The position numbers were made by a program, and so were the translations under genes. Under the pieces are notes generated by a model. That model was not told the DNA's origin. It saw only the letters and a list, made by a program, of their open reading frames with translations, and made no database searches. A DNA stretch of 64,000 nucleotides from Rhabdornis inornatus (taxonomy: Eukaryota > Chordata > Aves > Passeriformes > Rhabdornithidae). The stretch is from the NCBI GenBank assembly GCA_013397075.1, contig VWZS01004498.1:600614-664613 (forward strand), in the 5' to 3' direction. Position 1 is the stretch's first letter; the number at the start of each line of letters is the position of its first letter. Below, piece after piece: positions 62,301-64,000 of the stretch.

Positions 62301-63948
62301 CAGAAAACAAACATTAGCTTTGAAATAAATCTCAGAGTTAGGAATGACAATAGTTTTTATTCTGATACAGTTCTGAGCATTGTCACGGATGAGTTTCATT
62401 CAATATTTAAGAACATTTATTTTATGCAAACAGACAAGTGGAAATAAGCACATTAATCATGTCATTCCCCAGTCATCATAGCCAGTGACAGAAAAAGGTG
62501 CAAGTACACAAAAAGTACCTAGAAATCTATTTCGATTCACTTATTACTTGCAGTTTGAGGCAAACACTAAATACTCTGCAGCTCTTAAGGAAGCGCCAAA
62601 GGATCCTACCCAGAAATTTAAAACAACACTTCTAGACAAAGCAGCTTGCTGTTTTGTTCATTTTGCCACAATTTAGAAAACTTTTTTTAATGGGCGTTAG
62701 GTTTTCCTCTCCTGGGAAATGTTTCTACTGCCAGTGACCCATTTCTATCCCCCGAGGCTGGCATGGAGGCCGGGGGACAGCACCCACATGAGGTGCTGCC
62801 CCGGTCATGAGCGCTGGCGCTTCACGGGCCCGCCGGCCGGGCCAAACAATGGGTGGACAGGGCCTGAACAGCAGCTGCCCGGGCCAACCTGGAGCCTCGG
62901 TCCTCTCCTCAGCACCGCTCTGCTTGCGGCTTTTCGCTTCACAGTTCCGCCGGGCGCCGAGCAGCGGCCCGGCCGGCCCCAGACACAAAAAGGGCGGTTT
63001 ACTGGTGCCGCCCGCCACGGCTGAGGGTGCGCGCCGGCGCCGGGGGGGGGNNNNNNNNNNNNNNNNNNNNNNNNNNNNNNNNNNNNNNNNNNNNNNNNNN
63101 NNNNNNNNNNNNNNNNNNNNNNNNNNNNNNNNNNNNNNNNNNNNNNNNNNNNNNNNNNNNNNNNNNNNNNNNNNNNNNNNNNNNNNNNNNNNNNNNNNNN
63201 NNNNNNNNNNNNNNNNNNNNNNNNNNNNNNNNNNNNNNNNNNNNNNNNNNNNNNNNNNNNNNNNNNNNNNNNNNNNNNNNNNNNNNNNNNNNNNNNNNNN
63301 NNNNNNNNCAGCGCTCCGCGGCGGGACGGCCCGCACCGGGGGGGCCTCAGGGCCGGAGCAGCCCAGCCAGGTGGCCCGGGGATCGCAGAGCCCGTCCCCT
63401 CAGGCGCGGCCCCGCCAGCGCCTCACCCGCCTCCCGCTAAAATGGTGCCGCTCCGCACACACGCAGCTGGGCCGCCAACCCCTGCGCTCCTTCCCGCCCC
63501 CGTTCCCGCCGCGCGGGGCCGCCGCCCGCAACACCGCCCCACGACCGGCCCTGGCCCCTCGGCGAGGCGGGGGCGACGGGCGCATGGCTCCGGGCCGCCG
63601 GCTCCCCGCCGAGCGAGGCTCCCAAGCCGAGTACCCTGCCCCAGTTAGGCGGGCAAGCGCACCGCTATGCACGGGGCGCCCGAGCACCGGAGCGGGGCAG
63701 GAGACCCGAGGCTGCCGGTCCGAGTGGTGCGGCTGCCCTTACGTCGCTCTCCCTGGGGTGCCCGAACTAAAGAGCCCCCACCAACCCTCCGCAGCACGGC
63801 TTGGTCCGGCTTGCCCAGGTTCGCAAGACCCCGGAGGGCCACGGGAGCGGCGGCAGGCGCCACAGCCTCCCCCCTGTCCGCAGCAGCAGTGACCTGCAGC
63901 CTTGCGGCGGGCCCCGGGAGCGCTCACCTGCGGGCGCGGCGGGGCCAT
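56352..63948 (-). CDS. CDCA7: CDCA7, cell division cycle associated protein 7 (complete, 10 coding exons)
   Basis: Coding exons on the minus strand, in transcription order: 63928-63948, 62046-62171, 61557-61667, 59890-60141, 59434-59511, 58572-58760, 57998-58138, 57416-57565, 56693-56829 and 56352-56382. They join in frame to 411 residues plus TGA. Exon 1 encodes MAPPRPQ. Residues 8-86 hold the acidic METSSSSDDSCDSF segment. Near residue 165 lies the helical ALNIKENKAM stretch. Basic segments such as RRNPDRSSRP follow. The C-terminal 4CXXC domain has Cys310, 313, 324, 329, 337, 340, 360, 363, 367, 369, 372 and 379. Known family role: a nuclear protein, MYC/E2F-responsive, that recruits the remodeller HELLS and reads hemimethylated CpG; human mutations cause ICF3 syndrome. 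The residues equivalent to human Arg274, Gly294 and Arg304 are kept (Arg314, Gly334, Arg344). NCRNPDC, RCATGVLVYLAKYHGF and HAYLKSLKQE match CDCA7 rather than CDCA7L. Confidence 0.95.
56693..56829 (-). other. CDCA7: CDCA7 exon 9: second half of the 4CXXC zinc-finger domain
   Basis: The exon encodes RCPPCRGICNCSFCRQRDGR and then ATGVLVYLAKYHGFDNVHAY, ending in phase 2 at a GTGAGT donor. It contributes Cys360-379. The final coding exon (56352-56382) begins after a TTTCAG acceptor and adds the short tail SLKQELGMED before TGA. Confidence 0.93.
57416..57565 (-). other. CDCA7: CDCA7 exon 8: first half of the 4CXXC zinc-finger domain
   Basis: This 50-codon exon runs from GSTCHQC to ALLDP and is flanked by a TAG acceptor and a GTAGGA donor. 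It carries six of the zinc-binding cysteines (residues 310-340) and the three positions mutated in human ICF3. The residue after Cys329 is valine, where I recall tryptophan in human CDCA7 and cysteine in CDCA7L. Confidence 0.93.
59888..59889 (-). other. CDCA7: GC splice donor of CDCA7 intron 4
   Basis: Exon 4 ends AAAGCAATG and is followed by GCAAGT, so the intron begins with GC instead of GT. The next exon opens at 59511 after a TTAG acceptor, and the joined peptide KENKAM-LAKLMAEL matches the CDCA7 family exactly. This makes the GC donor the only sensible junction. Confidence 0.85.
63051..63308. other. Assembly gap (258 N)
   Basis: All bases are N. The gap lies inside CDCA7 intron 1, so no coding sequence of the main transcript is lost. 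An alternative first exon could be hidden. Confidence 0.99.
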
Positions 63949-63982
63949 GCTGGCGGCGGCGGCGAGCGCTGGGAACTGAAGG

Positions 63983-63993
63983 TTCGCGCCAAA
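63983..63993 (-). promoter_or_regulatory. E2F-type site in the CDCA7 proximal promoter or 5' UTR
   Basis: On the minus strand the bases read TTTGGCGCGAA, a near-ideal E2F element, ending 35 bases before the CDCA7 ATG. CDCA7 is a known E2F/MYC-responsive S-phase gene, so the position fits its regulation. The transcription start itself may lie at or beyond the window edge. Confidence 0.7.
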
Positions 63994-64000
63994 GCTGCTG

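Larger units (their letters stand above)
62700..64000. promoter_or_regulatory. CpG island over the 5' end of CDCA7, interrupted by an assembly gap
   Basis: The sequence is GC-rich and CpG-dense from about 62,750 to the window end. It covers exon 1 and the proximal part of intron 1. Sequence flanking the gap includes a run of at least nine G, which explains the assembly failure. Long open frames here in several phases are products of the base composition and are not genes. Confidence 0.8.

Noticed and set aside
62807..63892. Long plus-strand open frame across the N gap
   Set aside because: Its length comes from translating N as X and from few stop codons in GC-rich DNA. It is antisense to the CDCA7 first exon region and has no recognisable protein.
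56352..63948. The right-hand gene as CDCA7L, which is the known neighbour of DNAH11
   Set aside because: NCRNPDC, CSFCRQRDGRC, VLVYLAKYHGF and KSLKQE, plus METSSSSDDSCDSF at the N-terminal side, match CDCA7. CDCA7L has NQGC, CSYCRKRDGRC, ILIHLAKFYGY and ESLQKE at these places (from memory).

Overview
The window looks like a vertebrate nuclear chromosome, most likely avian. Coding sequence lies in short exons with GT-AG splice sites, interspersed repeats are sparse, and there is a decayed CR1 LINE 3' end, a MIR-like SINE relic and two CpG islands. Nothing is bacterial or viral.

Right end (about 54.6-64.0 kb, minus strand): a complete CDCA7 gene. Ten coding exons join in frame to a 411-residue protein. 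It starts in a CpG island 35 bases from a strong E2F-type site and ends in the cysteine-rich 4CXXC zinc-finger domain. One intron uses a GC donor. A 258-base assembly gap lies in intron 1. The residues favour CDCA7 over its paralogue CDCA7L.

Left and middle (about 11.4-39.0 kb, plus strand): a dead axonemal dynein heavy chain gene of the DNAH9/11/17 class. At least eight exon relics lie in the order of the dynein motor, from the end of the stalk through AAA5 and AAA6 into the C-terminal region. Two are intact. The others carry stops, frameshifts and broken splice sites. In mammals SP4, DNAH11 and CDCA7L are neighbours, with DNAH11 and CDCA7L tail to tail; SP3 and CDCA7 form the paralogous block, with no dynein between them. 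A dynein relic tail to tail with CDCA7 is what a lost DNAH11 ohnolog would look like. This is the main discovery of the window; the ohnolog reading is inference.

Middle (32.2-35.6 kb): a CpG-rich block inside an intron of the dead dynein. It contains a 1,364-base direct duplication bounded by single N bases, almost certainly an assembly error. An orphan CpG-island promoter may be present here.

The rest (1-11.4 kb and 39-54.6 kb) is gene-free: simple repeats, two tandem arrays, ancient repeat remnants and possible conserved noncoding elements. No RNA genes or CRISPR arrays were seen. Apart from CDCA7 no working protein-coding gene can be supported.
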